Positions 17,455 to 27,165 of a stretch of 64,000 nt of DNA are shown here, in pieces. This stretch comes from Phycisphaerales bacterium (GTDB lineage Bacteria > Planctomycetota > Phycisphaerae > Phycisphaerales > UBA1924): assembly GCA_020427395.1 (NCBI GenBank), contig JAGQON010000009.1, forward strand, positions 50,898-114,897, written 5' to 3'. The notes below the pieces were generated by a model that saw only the letters and a list, made by a program, of their open reading frames with translations, was not told where the DNA came from and ran no database searches. Each line of letters opens with the position of its first letter. Positions within the stretch are counted from its first letter, which is position 1. The position numbers were made by a program, and so were the translations under genes.

Positions 17455-19956
17455 TTAGGGGCAGCCGGCGTTGTACGCATTGAGGAAGGCGCTGACATCG
17501 AAGAAGTTGAACACGCCGTCGCCCGTGAAGTCCGCGACCGGGTTCATGGCGTTGTATGCCGAAAGGAATGCGCTCACATCGAAGAAGTTGAGGTTGCCGT
17601 CGCCGGTCAGGTCGGCCGGGCAAGTGCCCTCGGCCTCGAGCGCGCCCATGTCGGGCACGGCCATCAGATCCCCATCGCCGTCCGCCAGTCGGTTGTACCC
17701 AAGCTGATCAAACGCGGGGAACTCATCTGTCGCCGCGGCATCGATGATCGGGCTTCCGGGTAGGGGTGCGAACGCGTAGGTCACCCCTAGCGGGATCGCG
17801 ATATCCTGGATGGTTGGGTTGTCATTGACCATGACGCCAACAAGTGATCCGAACGACGCCCCGTCGAGCGTCGAGAAGAGCGAGTACGCGCCAGTGGAGA
17901 ATGAACCCATCACATCGGCGGGCTCGCCGTCGAATGAGTTGAATGAAAACACCGACGACTTGATCAGCGGCTGGGTGCTGGACCCGTTCGCATCGATTGC
18001 ACCCGCGGACTGCTCGTCCGGGAAGATGCCGGCCTCATTCTCGAGGAATGTGCAGTGCAGGAAGTTCGCGGGCTGGTTTGTGACAAGGCGTACACCTGCC
18101 CCCTCCCAGAAGCTCAGGTTGAGATAGAGAGTCGTATTCACGCAATCAACCTGCGCGTTGTTCGCGAAGAGTGCCCCGCCGGAGAGGGCTTCGTTCTCGA
18201 AGAGTGAACACCGGTTGAGCGTCACCCGCCCACCGGTGGCGTAGATCGCGCCGCCATTGTCGTTGGCGGTGTTCCCCACAAAGTGAGACTTGTACGCGTG
18301 AAGTGTGGAAGTCGTGTAAATGCCGCCGCCAAGGTCAGCCGCGTATCCACTTGAGATGATGACACCCTCAAGGGCAACAGGTCCATCGGCGTAGATCGCA
18401 CCTCCGTTGCCAGCGCTGGCCCGCCCGTCATCAAGCGTCAGATCCTTGAGTCTGAGCGACGCGTCGTCGAGCACCGTGAAGATCCGCGACGCGTTCGATC
18501 CAGTGATAATCGTCGAGCTCGCCCCGGCACCAATAATGGTGATATCACTCTCCTCGATGTCGATCTCCGGCAGCGAATCAACGGCGTAGATCCCCGCAGG
18601 GAGCACGATGGTGTGTGCTCCGCCTTGCGCATTAGCCTCCTCGATCGCCGATCGCAGCGAGGTCTGGAAGCTCGTGTTACCCGCGTACCCGTCACCCGGA
18701 TTCGCGTCATGGAAGTCGTCGGTCGTGTTGACTTGGGTGACCGTCGCGCGTCGCTGCACGACACTGATGCTCAGCGGGCTCTCGAACACATCACCGCCCG
18801 TCGCGAGCAGTGTCTGTGCCCCGGTCTGTGTATCGATCGCGACGATCTTACCGGCCGCGGTCGTTGAATCGACGACATAGATCGTGCCGTCTGTCGACAC
18901 GACCATGTCGTCGATCGCCTGGAGCTCGCCCCCTCTGCTGAGCTCCGAGACTGAGCCGTCGTTCTCGATGCGGTAGATCACCGGCTGCGGCGCACCGCTC
19001 CCGCGCGTCACCCCGTCGGTGCCCCAGACAAATGCGTGCCCCGGGATCACCGGGTCGACATGCATGCCATCGATACTGAATGAACCATCAAATATCCCAC
19101 TAACCGCGAGCGGATATAGCTCGAGCGAGCGTGATTCGATCGATGCGCGATTCAGCGGTGCAAGGTAGACACCCGAGCCCATACGCCCACCCTCGATGAA
19201 GATCGCGAACCCGGCGTAGTGGGTATACGACTCGCCGTCGATCCCGTCGTACTGATTGATCTCGTCGGGATCGATGAACCAGGACCGTGGGTAAGCGAGT
19301 CCGGCTGCAACAGTGCCGCCATTGATGGCAAGCTCGTACTCCTCATTCAGGCTGGGATAGCTGACCACGGCCGAGTTGGGCGTAAAACCCAATAGTGGAT
19401 CCTCAAAGCCGAGTAGCGGATCCTCGAATCCAAGCAAAGGATCTTCGAAGCCGAGCAACGGATCTTCGAAGAAATCCGGCATGTTCGCACGCATCGGATG
19501 CTGCAGCCCCATCATGCCCGGCGTAAAGGCGACGATCGGATTGTCGAACGACACGATCGGGTTATCAAAGGAGACGATCGGGTTGTCGAAGGAGTCGAAC
19601 CCGAGCTCACGATCGATCAGTGAGGTGTACACCGGGCCGCCCTCGTTGCTCCCGTTGCCGAAGTAGGTATGGCGGAGCATGCCCGATCCGTTATCGACCA
19701 CGACGAACACCAGCCCGCCGCTGGTGATCGGCGTCACGGGCGAGAGCTCGACCGTGCTCGAGTATTCATTGGGCATCAGCCCGGTTTCACCGACCAGACC
19801 ATTGGGTGTGATGACGAAGACATCGGGCAGGCCGGTCTGGGCGTCGATCGCCGAGACGAGCAGGTCGCCGGGGTTTGGGATGTCCTGAGCGATCGAATGG
19901 GCGGTGATCAGCATCAGGCTGGTCATCAGTACTGCGGTATTGCGTTGGGTATTCAT
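17455..19956 (-). CDS. Large secreted beta-helix protein with FEDPLLG repeats and dockerin tail
   Basis: An 833-residue protein with signal peptide (cleavage near HSIAQD). Residues ~135-200 carry three FDNPIV(S/A) units and four FEDPLLG units in perfect tandem. Residues ~200-405 look like a beta-propeller-type region. At ~425-445 is a CSLREA-like motif (SLRSAIEEANAQGG) that introduces a right-handed beta-helix with polymorphic-outer-membrane-like strands (NGGAIYADG, GGAIYATGG, SGGALFAN). The last ~50 residues are the two-unit dockerin-like tail ending in NAGCP. Probably a large extracellular or surface adhesin or enzyme. First gene of the operon, divergent from the sigma factor. Confidence 0.85.
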   Translation of the reverse strand: MNTQRNTAVLMTSLMLITAHSIAQDIPNPGDLLVSAIDAQTGLPDVFVITPNGLVGETGLMPNEYSSTVELSPVTPITSGGLVFVVVDNGSGMLRHTYFGNGSNEGGPVYTSLIDRELGFDSFDNPIVSFDNPIVSFDNPIVAFTPGMMGLQHPMRANMPDFFEDPLLGFEDPLLGFEDPLLGFEDPLLGFTPNSAVVSYPSLNEEYELAINGGTVAAGLAYPRSWFIDPDEINQYDGIDGESYTHYAGFAIFIEGGRMGSGVYLAPLNRASIESRSLELYPLAVSGIFDGSFSIDGMHVDPVIPGHAFVWGTDGVTRGSGAPQPVIYRIENDGSVSELSRGGELQAIDDMVVSTDGTIYVVDSTTAAGKIVAIDTQTGAQTLLATGGDVFESPLSISVVQRRATVTQVNTTDDFHDANPGDGYAGNTSFQTSLRSAIEEANAQGGAHTIVLPAGIYAVDSLPEIDIEESDITIIGAGASSTIITGSNASRIFTVLDDASLRLKDLTLDDGRASAGNGGAIYADGPVALEGVIISSGYAADLGGGIYTTSTLHAYKSHFVGNTANDNGGAIYATGGRVTLNRCSLFENEALSGGALFANNAQVDCVNTTLYLNLSFWEGAGVRLVTNQPANFLHCTFLENEAGIFPDEQSAGAIDANGSSTQPLIKSSVFSFNSFDGEPADVMGSFSTGAYSLFSTLDGASFGSLVGVMVNDNPTIQDIAIPLGVTYAFAPLPGSPIIDAAATDEFPAFDQLGYNRLADGDGDLMAVPDMGALEAEGTCPADLTGDGNLNFFDVSAFLSAYNAMNPVADFTGDGVFNFFDVSAFLNAYNAGCP
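19385..19601 (-). repeat. Two short tandem peptide-repeat blocks inside the large beta-helix gene
   Basis: Positions 19385-19474 encode four head-to-tail FEDPLLG units and 19525-19601 encode three FDNPIV(S/A) units. Copies differ at synonymous codon positions (for example the Asp-Pro and Leu codons vary between units), so the repeat is conserved as protein, not as a recent DNA duplication. Confidence 0.85.
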
Positions 19957-20100
19957 GGTGCTCTCCAGTGCGCTTCTCTTGGGTGGCTACCCCGTATGGC
20001 CACGCCAGCAGTGGCTTTGACACGAAGTCAGAGAAAATCTGTATCAGCTGCCCGAATCACGCCCCGTGCATTGCTGGAATCCCCGCAAACAAGTAGACTG

Positions 20101-20709
20101 ATGGCCGTGCAGTGGGAAACGACGACCATCTTGCTTGAGCAGCTTCAGGGATCGCATGACGATGCCTGGCAACGATTTACGAACCGATTCCGCCCGCCCA
20201 TGCTTCGCTTTGCTCGGCGTTGCGGCTTATCGGACGCACAGGCGGAGGACGCCGTACAGGACACGCTTGTGAAGTTCATCGAGGCATACCGGCTCGGACA
20301 GTACGACCGGACTCGGGGGCGCTTGGGTGCGTGGCTCTTCGCGCTGATGTTTCAATCGATCCGCTCCCATCGCCGCGATGATGCCCGGGCACCGAGGCAG
20401 GCACCCGGTGTGATCGATCGCACGACCTTCTTCTCCGCGCTCCCGGACGAAGACCAAGCGCATCAGGCGTGGGAGCAGGATTGGGAGCAGCACACCATCG
20501 AATCCTGTATCGCTCAGCTCAAAGGTGAAATCAGCCCCTCACACTTCCGGGCCTTTGAGCTGACCACAGTCCGCAGCGTTCCCGCGGCCGAGGTCGCCGC
20601 ACAGCTCGGGCTTACGCGTGACGCCGTATATCAGGCCCGCTACCGAGCCCTCAAACGGCTCGAGGAGCTGCGATCGCAGTTCCAGGGGATCGAGGAGCTT
20701 GCCTCATGA
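20101..20709 (+). CDS. ECF-type RNA polymerase sigma factor
   Basis: A 202-residue sigma-70-family protein. Region 2 is at about 25-90 (PPMLRFARRCGLSDAQAEDAVQDTLVKF, then RGRLGAWLFALMFQSIRSH). Region 4 is at 140-195 (FRAFELTTVRSVPAAEVAAQLGLTRDAVYQARYRALKRL). It would direct RNA polymerase to a dedicated promoter set. The start is ATG 20101. Its stop overlaps the start of the downstream Ser/Thr kinase gene by 4 bp (ATGA), the sigma-kinase pairing typical of planctomycetes. The kinase carries an anti-sigma-like zinc motif and is the likely regulator. It is divergent from the dockerin-protein operon, which may be a target. Confidence 0.93.
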   Translation: MAVQWETTTILLEQLQGSHDDAWQRFTNRFRPPMLRFARRCGLSDAQAEDAVQDTLVKFIEAYRLGQYDRTRGRLGAWLFALMFQSIRSHRRDDARAPRQAPGVIDRTTFFSALPDEDQAHQAWEQDWEQHTIESCIAQLKGEISPSHFRAFELTTVRSVPAAEVAAQLGLTRDAVYQARYRALKRLEELRSQFQGIEELAS

Positions 20710-23153
20710 GCGAACACGCGCGGATCAGCGAGCTCGAACGCCTGCGGGGCAACGAGGCGGGCGATCCGAATGATGGAGAGCGTGATCTCGAGGAGATTCG
20801 CCGTCATGTCGAGTCCTGCTCGCAATGCCAGGCACAGCTCGGTGAGCTCACCAAGCTCGACGAGTTCGCCAGCCACGTGCGTGAGATCGCATCGCCCGCA
20901 CGACCGATCGGCGACGGAACGCTCCAGATCCCCGGCTACGAGATCAGCCACGAAGTTCACCGCGGCGGGCAGGGCATCGTCTACGCGGCCACCCAGCAAT
21001 CGACAGGGCGGCAGGTCGCCATCAAGGTGCTTCTGCACGGTTCGTTGGCGTCGCAGAAGCAACGCCTGCGTTTCGAGCGGGAGATCGACCTCGCGTCACG
21101 CATCAACCACCCCAGCGTCGTGTCCATTATCGACCGCGGCCAGACGCCGGACGATCGCGGCTATCTGGTCATGGAACTCGTCGACGGCCCAACACTCGAC
21201 GGTTATATCGCCGATCACAACATCACCACCGAGCAACGATTGAGATTGTTCTTGGAGATTGCTCACGCAGTACAGGCCGCCCACCAGCGGGGCGTGCTGC
21301 ACCGAGACCTCAAGCCGGGCAACATCATCGTCAATCAGTCGGGTCAGCCACGGGTGCTGGATTTCGGGCTCGCCAAGGATGACCTCGAAGAATCGGTGAC
21401 CATGGTGAGAACAATGGCCGGCGAGTTTATGGGCACGCTGGCCTACGCATCGCCCGAGCAACTCAAGGGAGATCCGGACGCCATTGATGCCCGCACGGAC
21501 ATCTACTCGCTGGGCGTGTTGCTGTATGAGCTGCTGACAGGGCAGCTGCCGCACGATATGGGCGGCTCGATCGAGGGTGTGATCCGACGCGTTCTGGAGC
21601 AGACCCCGAAACGCCCAAGTTCGATCAACAAGCGACTAGATCCCGATTTGGATGTGGTGCTCCTGCAAGCGCTCGAGCACGACCCCGCCCGCAGATACCA
21701 GACCGCGGACGCATTCGCCGAGGATGTGCTCGCGGTGATCGAGCACCGCCCGATCAACGCCCGGCGTGCGAGCATGGTCTATCAGGTGCGCAAGTTTGCC
21801 CGTCGCCACCGCCCGGCGGTCGCGCTCGCGTGCGTGGTCCTGCTTGGCCTGGTCGGGACCATCAGCGCGCTGAGCGTGGGGATCGTGCAAACCAATGCCG
21901 CCAATAAACGCGCGGACCAGCGCCGGATTGCCGCCGAGCTTGAGCTGGACAAGCAGTCCAAGATAAGCTCGTTCTTCAATGACCTGCTCGCCCGAGTCGA
22001 CCCGGGACAGAGCGGCCCGGACATGCGCGTGCTTGAACTGCTCGATGTCGCATCTGGCGAAATCGGCGAGCGTTTTGATACCTACCCTGACCTCCGCGGG
22101 CAGCTCCAGCACACCGTGGGCGAGACATACACACGCCTGGGCAGCTACCAGCCCGCCGAGGAACAACTTCTGGCCGCAATCGACGCGATGGAGTCGCAGG
22201 ACCCGCTCCCGAAGGGATCGCTTGCCTCAGCACTGGGCGTGCTCGCGCAGGTCCAGACCGCGACCACGCGCTTGGATGACGCCGACATCACGCTCGATCG
22301 CGCGATGAAACTCGCGAAACTCCTCGACGAATCAGATGATCAGCGCACACTGCTCGCCCAACTCCTGCACCAGTCCGGTGCCCAGCAATACGAACGCGGG
22401 GCCTTCGAGGAGTCGATCGCTGTGTACCAGCAATCGCTCGACTCAATCGACGGGCTTCATGAAGAGAATGAAGAACGCATCCGAGCTCAGGCACTCATCG
22501 GCATGGGGGTCTCGCTTAAGCGCCTTGAGCGATTCGATGAGGCACTCAACACGTATGACAAGGCTCTGGAGATTCTCACGCGCGTTCGCGCCGAGAATCA
22601 TCCCGACACCCTCGCCTGCCTGAGCAACCGTGCTGAGATCCTCAACGATCTCGGGCGAACTGAGGAGGCCGAGTCGCAGCTCTACGACCTGCTCGAACGC
22701 CGTCGTCATGTCTTCGGGCCTGATCACGAGCGTGTTGGCATTACGCTCAACAACCTCGCAGACTCTCTGCGTGCTAGGGGCGCATTCGAAGAAGCCGCTC
22801 AGCTCTTTGACGAGGCGATCGCAATCTTCAAGCTCAATCCGGGTGACCCGAGCCTGCGACTGGCGATCACCATGCACAACGCCGGCGTGATGCATCTGGA
22901 GCAGTCGCAGCTACAAAGGGCGCTGCCAATGCTCCAGAGCGCGGCCGAGATGAGCGCCTCGCTCCTGCCCGAGAACCACTGGATCCCTGCTCAGTTCAAG
23001 GTCAAGTGGGCCGAGTGCCTGCTTGATCAGGGTGACCTTGTTTCCGCCCGCGAGATGCTGACCCGATCCCGCCCAGTGCTGGTCGCTGCGCTGGGTGATA
23101 CACACCGCCGTGTCGCACACATCGATTCTCTGCTGGAACGTATTGAGCAATGA
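20706..23153 (+). CDS. Ser/Thr protein kinase with anti-sigma-like zinc motif, membrane span and TPRs
   Basis: An 815-residue multidomain protein. Residues 34-41 form H-x3-C-x2-C (HVESCSQC), the zinc-binding signature of anti-sigma factors. The kinase domain spans ~75-340: Gly-rich loop HRGGQGIVYAA, Lys107, catalytic HRDLKPGN at 199-206, DFG at 219-221, and an ASPEQ activation segment. One transmembrane helix follows at about 370-395. The C-terminal half consists of tetratricopeptide repeats (EESIAVYQQSLDSI, DEALNTYDKALEIL, EEAAQLFDEAIAIF). It is expected to sense a signal and control the co-translated ECF sigma factor by binding and/or phosphorylation. Confidence 0.95.
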   Translation: MSEHARISELERLRGNEAGDPNDGERDLEEIRRHVESCSQCQAQLGELTKLDEFASHVREIASPARPIGDGTLQIPGYEISHEVHRGGQGIVYAATQQSTGRQVAIKVLLHGSLASQKQRLRFEREIDLASRINHPSVVSIIDRGQTPDDRGYLVMELVDGPTLDGYIADHNITTEQRLRLFLEIAHAVQAAHQRGVLHRDLKPGNIIVNQSGQPRVLDFGLAKDDLEESVTMVRTMAGEFMGTLAYASPEQLKGDPDAIDARTDIYSLGVLLYELLTGQLPHDMGGSIEGVIRRVLEQTPKRPSSINKRLDPDLDVVLLQALEHDPARRYQTADAFAEDVLAVIEHRPINARRASMVYQVRKFARRHRPAVALACVVLLGLVGTISALSVGIVQTNAANKRADQRRIAAELELDKQSKISSFFNDLLARVDPGQSGPDMRVLELLDVASGEIGERFDTYPDLRGQLQHTVGETYTRLGSYQPAEEQLLAAIDAMESQDPLPKGSLASALGVLAQVQTATTRLDDADITLDRAMKLAKLLDESDDQRTLLAQLLHQSGAQQYERGAFEESIAVYQQSLDSIDGLHEENEERIRAQALIGMGVSLKRLERFDEALNTYDKALEILTRVRAENHPDTLACLSNRAEILNDLGRTEEAESQLYDLLERRRHVFGPDHERVGITLNNLADSLRARGAFEEAAQLFDEAIAIFKLNPGDPSLRLAITMHNAGVMHLEQSQLQRALPMLQSAAEMSASLLPENHWIPAQFKVKWAECLLDQGDLVSAREMLTRSRPVLVAALGDTHRRVAHIDSLLERIEQ

Positions 23154-23182
23154 CAAGCTACCGCATTTGATATACTCGGCAT

Positions 23183-25231
23183 GTGAAGCCGGAACAAACG
23201 AAAGCTGATCTGCCACAATCTAAGGGCTCGCCAAGGCGGGTGCTCTTGGCCACGCCACGCACTTCAAGGCATCACTTCCTGGGCTTGGCCGCCTGTCTCC
23301 GTGAGCACGGGCACATCGTCAGTTCCGAGACACTCCAGCACACGGACCAGGTTCGCGTACTCGATCGTCAACTCCGGCAGCACGACATGCTGATCCACGC
23401 GGAATCCAACGCCGCCAATGTGGGTGATCTCGTCCGGCGTGCCCGCACCGAAGGGCTTGTGTGCGCGTTGGTCATGGACGGCGTCGCCGAGTACGCCAAC
23501 ACATTCCTCAATCCGCGTGTCGGTGCGGATTTCCTTCGCCCGGCCCCCGCTGACATCGTGTTCGCGCTGGGTGAGCATGACCGGTGCATCCTGGAAGCCC
23601 TCGGCAACCATGCCATCGCGACGGGCCTGCCTCGCATCGATGCGTTCCGTCTTGATCATGAGCAGATCCAAGAACATGTATCGCACGGACTACTCGTCGC
23701 CTCCGCCAATCAGGCGTGGTTCGAAGACGATTCACGCGATCGTCTCCTGGCTTCACTCGAAAACATCCGTCATGAATCCAAGCGACGCGGGCTGTCGGTG
23801 CGATGGCGGGTGAGCGAAGAGATCGCCCGTCAGCTGCGTGTTGAGCGAGACACCAAACCGCTCGCCGAATCACTCGCGAGCACCTCTGCGGTGCTCACCA
23901 GCGCCTCAACGCTCGCGATCGAAGCCATGCTCATCGGCAAAGCAACCGCCATCATCCACCCCCACCCCTGGCCGCTCTGGATCCCGACACCCGCGATCTA
24001 TCGCGGGCCGAGCGTGCGCGATTGCGGGACACATCGCCTGCCGACGGAAGTGAAACGGGCAAACGACGCGGCGATGCGATCGATCTCAGCAATGATCGGG
24101 ACTGGAGGTACGCTTGATACCGACAGGCTATCGGCCGTACTCGATGCGATCCTCTGTGAACAATCCCAGGCAAACACGCAGAAGCAAAGTATTGTTCGGC
24201 ACACGGTGACAACCGACTCGACTCAGCGAATCGCAGAGTGCCTCTCTGAACCGCATAAACAGCAAGCGACTTCACCGATCGCTCTGTCCGTGCAAGACCC
24301 GGACGGTGCCCAGTGGTATTCGGAGGCTGTGGAGATCCTCCGCGCCGCAGGCGCATCACGCATCGCGCTGATCACAAATACCGTCCCAACACACGAACTT
24401 GAGTTGATCGCGCAGCACGACGCGGACGATATCATCGGCTTTGTTGTCCCAGGCACGCCCGACGATGAGTTGTTCCTGAGCCGCCCCACGTTTGGATACG
24501 CGCAACTTCGAGACCGGGCCCGCCCGGATGCCCTGATCGTCACCAGTCCAGACGATATCACGCATGTCCTCGCGGGCACGCTCTGGTCCTGCCCTACCAA
24601 CCTCGATCGTGTGCGCTGCCCTCAGGATCCCGAGCTCCCCAGAATCGTTAGCGAATCGCTCAACCAGGCCAGAGCGTGCCTTGTGTACGGCGATGTACGC
24701 ACGACACTCCCACCGGGCATCTGCGACGGGCTTCGATCCTGCTCAGCAACCAGCGTGCTCGAGGACACCCCGCCAGCGATGATCCTCCTGCAAGGCAGCG
24801 AGGAAGACTTCACGATCTACGCCCGTTCTCGCCAGTTTCGTACACTCGGCACCATAGTCCGCTCCCTCCGATGGCACGAGCAGGAACTCGCCTCACCCGA
24901 GCGGTACCGCGAGATCATCCATGCCCTCCCTGATTCGTCATTCGCGATCTACGGCGCGGGTCTCCACACCCAAAGACTCCTGACATATGCACAAACCGAG
25001 CACAGACCCGCATGCATCATCGATGACCGAGCCGAGCCCCACCAGCGTCTCGGTGGCATTCCCGTCGTGACCGGGGATGACTCGCGCGTCGCGGAGGTCC
25101 GCAGCATCATCCTCTCCAGCCGCCAGCATGAGGATCGGCTCTGGTCACACTCTCAGCGATTCCGCGACGCTGGGATTGAGACATTTCCTCTCTACCACGA
25201 AGCATCCCAGTTGCACGATCGACTATGCTAA
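23183..25231 (+). CDS. Glycan-cluster protein with glycosyltransferase-like N-part and C-terminal Rossmann-like module
   Basis: A 682-residue soluble protein. The first ~320 residues alternate beta/alpha (RRVLLATPRTSRHHFLGLAACLREHGH, ADIVFALGEHDRCILEALG, SAVLTSASTLAIEAMLIGKA), which resembles GT-B fold transferases or CDP-glycerol/polysialic-type glycan enzymes, where a TSxSTLAIEA loop binds the donor. The last ~100 residues (FAIYGAGLHTQRLL to LYHEA) are a Rossmann-like module with IIDDRAEP and a GGIPVV element that recurs in two neighbours. The start is GTG 23183; no convincing Shine-Dalgarno is visible. First of four same-strand genes with tiny gaps. The exact reaction is not assignable. 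Confidence 0.7.
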   Translation: MKPEQTKADLPQSKGSPRRVLLATPRTSRHHFLGLAACLREHGHIVSSETLQHTDQVRVLDRQLRQHDMLIHAESNAANVGDLVRRARTEGLVCALVMDGVAEYANTFLNPRVGADFLRPAPADIVFALGEHDRCILEALGNHAIATGLPRIDAFRLDHEQIQEHVSHGLLVASANQAWFEDDSRDRLLASLENIRHESKRRGLSVRWRVSEEIARQLRVERDTKPLAESLASTSAVLTSASTLAIEAMLIGKATAIIHPHPWPLWIPTPAIYRGPSVRDCGTHRLPTEVKRANDAAMRSISAMIGTGGTLDTDRLSAVLDAILCEQSQANTQKQSIVRHTVTTDSTQRIAECLSEPHKQQATSPIALSVQDPDGAQWYSEAVEILRAAGASRIALITNTVPTHELELIAQHDADDIIGFVVPGTPDDELFLSRPTFGYAQLRDRARPDALIVTSPDDITHVLAGTLWSCPTNLDRVRCPQDPELPRIVSESLNQARACLVYGDVRTTLPPGICDGLRSCSATSVLEDTPPAMILLQGSEEDFTIYARSRQFRTLGTIVRSLRWHEQELASPERYREIIHALPDSSFAIYGAGLHTQRLLTYAQTEHRPACIIDDRAEPHQRLGGIPVVTGDDSRVAEVRSIILSSRQHEDRLWSHSQRFRDAGIETFPLYHEASQLHDRLC

Positions 25232-25235
25232 TGCG

Positions 25236-27158
25236 ATGGGTTCGCTGACCTACCCCCATGATGAGATCAACAGCGTTGAAGCCGCCTCACGGCGACTGGC
25301 TGTATCCAATGAGCAAGGTGGCGACGACCGTGCCCGGCTGCTGCGGCAGATCGCCTCTGGGCTCGCCTCGCGTGGCATTCGTTCGATCGCGCTCTTCGGT
25401 GCAGGGCGACACACACGGGTCATCCTGCGCCAGCCATGGAATGATGCCGGCATCGAAGTCAAGCTCATCCTCGATGACGCACCTACCCGCCTATCGCTCG
25501 GCGGCATCCCGATCATCCGCCCCACCCCCGGCAAGCTCCCGGAGGGGATCGATGCGATCGTACTCAGCTCCGAGCATTACGAAGACCAGCTCGAATCCCG
25601 AACACGGGAACTGTTCCCCGGCACCGATCTGCCCATCATCCGGCTCTATCAACCCGACGCATTCCGCTATGAGCCCGAAACGACCCGGGCACGACTGCAG
25701 CACGAGTTCGGTCTCAGCGACGAAGATGCACAGTGGCTGATCGAGAACCGCTCGGAACGGCACGACGCGAGCGTCGACATGATCGCGCCCGAACGCAGGA
25801 CTCTGCACCAACGCCGCTACGAGCTGGCGCGAGAACTGCTCGACGAGATGGCAGGGACCAGCGTCGCCGATCTCGCCTGCGGAACCGGGTATGCCTCTGA
25901 GATTCTGACACATGCCAACGAAGCGTTTTACAGCGGTGTTGACATCGATGCACGGGCCATCGACTACGCGAACAGGCGTCACGGCGGCGATCGATGCCGA
26001 TTTATCTGCGCCTCGGCCACCTCGACGCCGCTCGATCATCACAGCGTGGACATGATCGCGAGCTTCGAGACCATCGAGCATATCGAAGACACCGAGTCGC
26101 TCGTCGCTGAGTACGCCCGAGTACTCAATAAACGCGGGTTGCTCGTGGTCAGCACCCCCAACAAGCTGGGGCTGACCGAACACCACGTGCATGATTTCAG
26201 CACCGAGGACCTCGTCGCGGCGATATCTTCGCGTTTCGAAGTGCTCAGCGTCATCGGACAGCTCGCGACCGATACCGTCTTTGACCCGGATCTACCGCCA
26301 GGCATGTGGCAGATCGACGATGACGACACTGCTACCAAGGACAATCGCAGAGCGGATTACACGATCGTCGTCGCTCGCCTGCGCGATTCAAATCGCCCAC
26401 GACTCCTCACCGCCAAGGCGCCCGATACGGTGCGCGTCCTGACCCGGCACGGCACGATCCCGTTCTTCTGCCCTACCGAGACGGTGCGTTGGCGCGCCCA
26501 GACGCTGCTCACGAAGGAGCCGGAAACCATCGCTTGGATCGACGCCTTTCAGCCGGGCGATGTTTACTGGGACATCGGGGCAAGCACCGGCCCCTATGCC
26601 ATGTACGCGGCCTTCGCCGGCAAGATCAGCCGAGTCATCGCCCTAGAGCCGTCACCCTGGAACTGGTGGGTGCTTGCCGAGCAGATCCGGAGATGCGGGC
26701 TCGGGCACATGGTGCGAGCGCTCCCGATCGCCGTGAGCGATCGGACGAGCATCAGCGACCTGCATATGCGCCACCCCATCCCCGGCGGCGCCGGCTCGAG
26801 CTTCGAACACCCAATCGGCGAGCTTGGTGAGGTCTTTGACCCACAATACGCCCAACCCTCGATCGGCGTATCGATCGACGAACTGACGCTTCAGCTGGGG
26901 CTTCTTGTGCCCAACCGGATCAAAATCGATGTCGACGGCAACGAACTGCGGGTTCTGCAAGGCGCGGCTGTCACCCTCGGACAACCACAGCTCCGATCTG
27001 TCCTGGTTGAACTCGAAAGCTCCCGCACCGACCTGGTCGATGAAGTGAAAGCGATGATGATGGGCTCGGGGCTCGGATTCGTCGCACGCAGCGCCCCCGG
27101 CACCGATCCCGGAACAGTCAACTCCAGCATCTGCAACTACCGCTTCGATCGAGCATGA
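25236..27158 (+). CDS. Fused SAM methyltransferase plus FkbM-family methyltransferase
   Basis: A 640-residue three-part protein. Residues ~48-135 are the Rossmann-like GAGRHT module shared with neighbouring genes. Residues ~205-330 are a class I SAM methyltransferase (VADLACGTGYAS for SAM binding, VDIDARAIDYA acidic loop, then IASFETIEHIED). Residues ~435-620 are an FkbM-type methyltransferase (VYWDIGASTGPYAMYAA, IALEPSPWNWWVL, IKIDVDGNELRVL). FkbM enzymes O-methylate sugars or polyketides, and next to glycosyltransferases a role in methylating surface glycan is the best guess. The ATG 25236 lies 4 bp after the previous stop. Having two methyltransferases in one chain is unusual. Confidence 0.87.
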   Translation: MGSLTYPHDEINSVEAASRRLAVSNEQGGDDRARLLRQIASGLASRGIRSIALFGAGRHTRVILRQPWNDAGIEVKLILDDAPTRLSLGGIPIIRPTPGKLPEGIDAIVLSSEHYEDQLESRTRELFPGTDLPIIRLYQPDAFRYEPETTRARLQHEFGLSDEDAQWLIENRSERHDASVDMIAPERRTLHQRRYELARELLDEMAGTSVADLACGTGYASEILTHANEAFYSGVDIDARAIDYANRRHGGDRCRFICASATSTPLDHHSVDMIASFETIEHIEDTESLVAEYARVLNKRGLLVVSTPNKLGLTEHHVHDFSTEDLVAAISSRFEVLSVIGQLATDTVFDPDLPPGMWQIDDDDTATKDNRRADYTIVVARLRDSNRPRLLTAKAPDTVRVLTRHGTIPFFCPTETVRWRAQTLLTKEPETIAWIDAFQPGDVYWDIGASTGPYAMYAAFAGKISRVIALEPSPWNWWVLAEQIRRCGLGHMVRALPIAVSDRTSISDLHMRHPIPGGAGSSFEHPIGELGEVFDPQYAQPSIGVSIDELTLQLGLLVPNRIKIDVDGNELRVLQGAAVTLGQPQLRSVLVELESSRTDLVDEVKAMMMGSGLGFVARSAPGTDPGTVNSSICNYRFDRA

Positions 27159-27165
27159 GACTCCC

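Noticed and set aside
17420..17623. 68-codon N-terminal extension of the beta-helix protein
   Set aside because: It re-reads the neighbouring gene's dockerin region in another frame. The ATG at 17419 has a good AAAGGGA site and begins a normal signal peptide.
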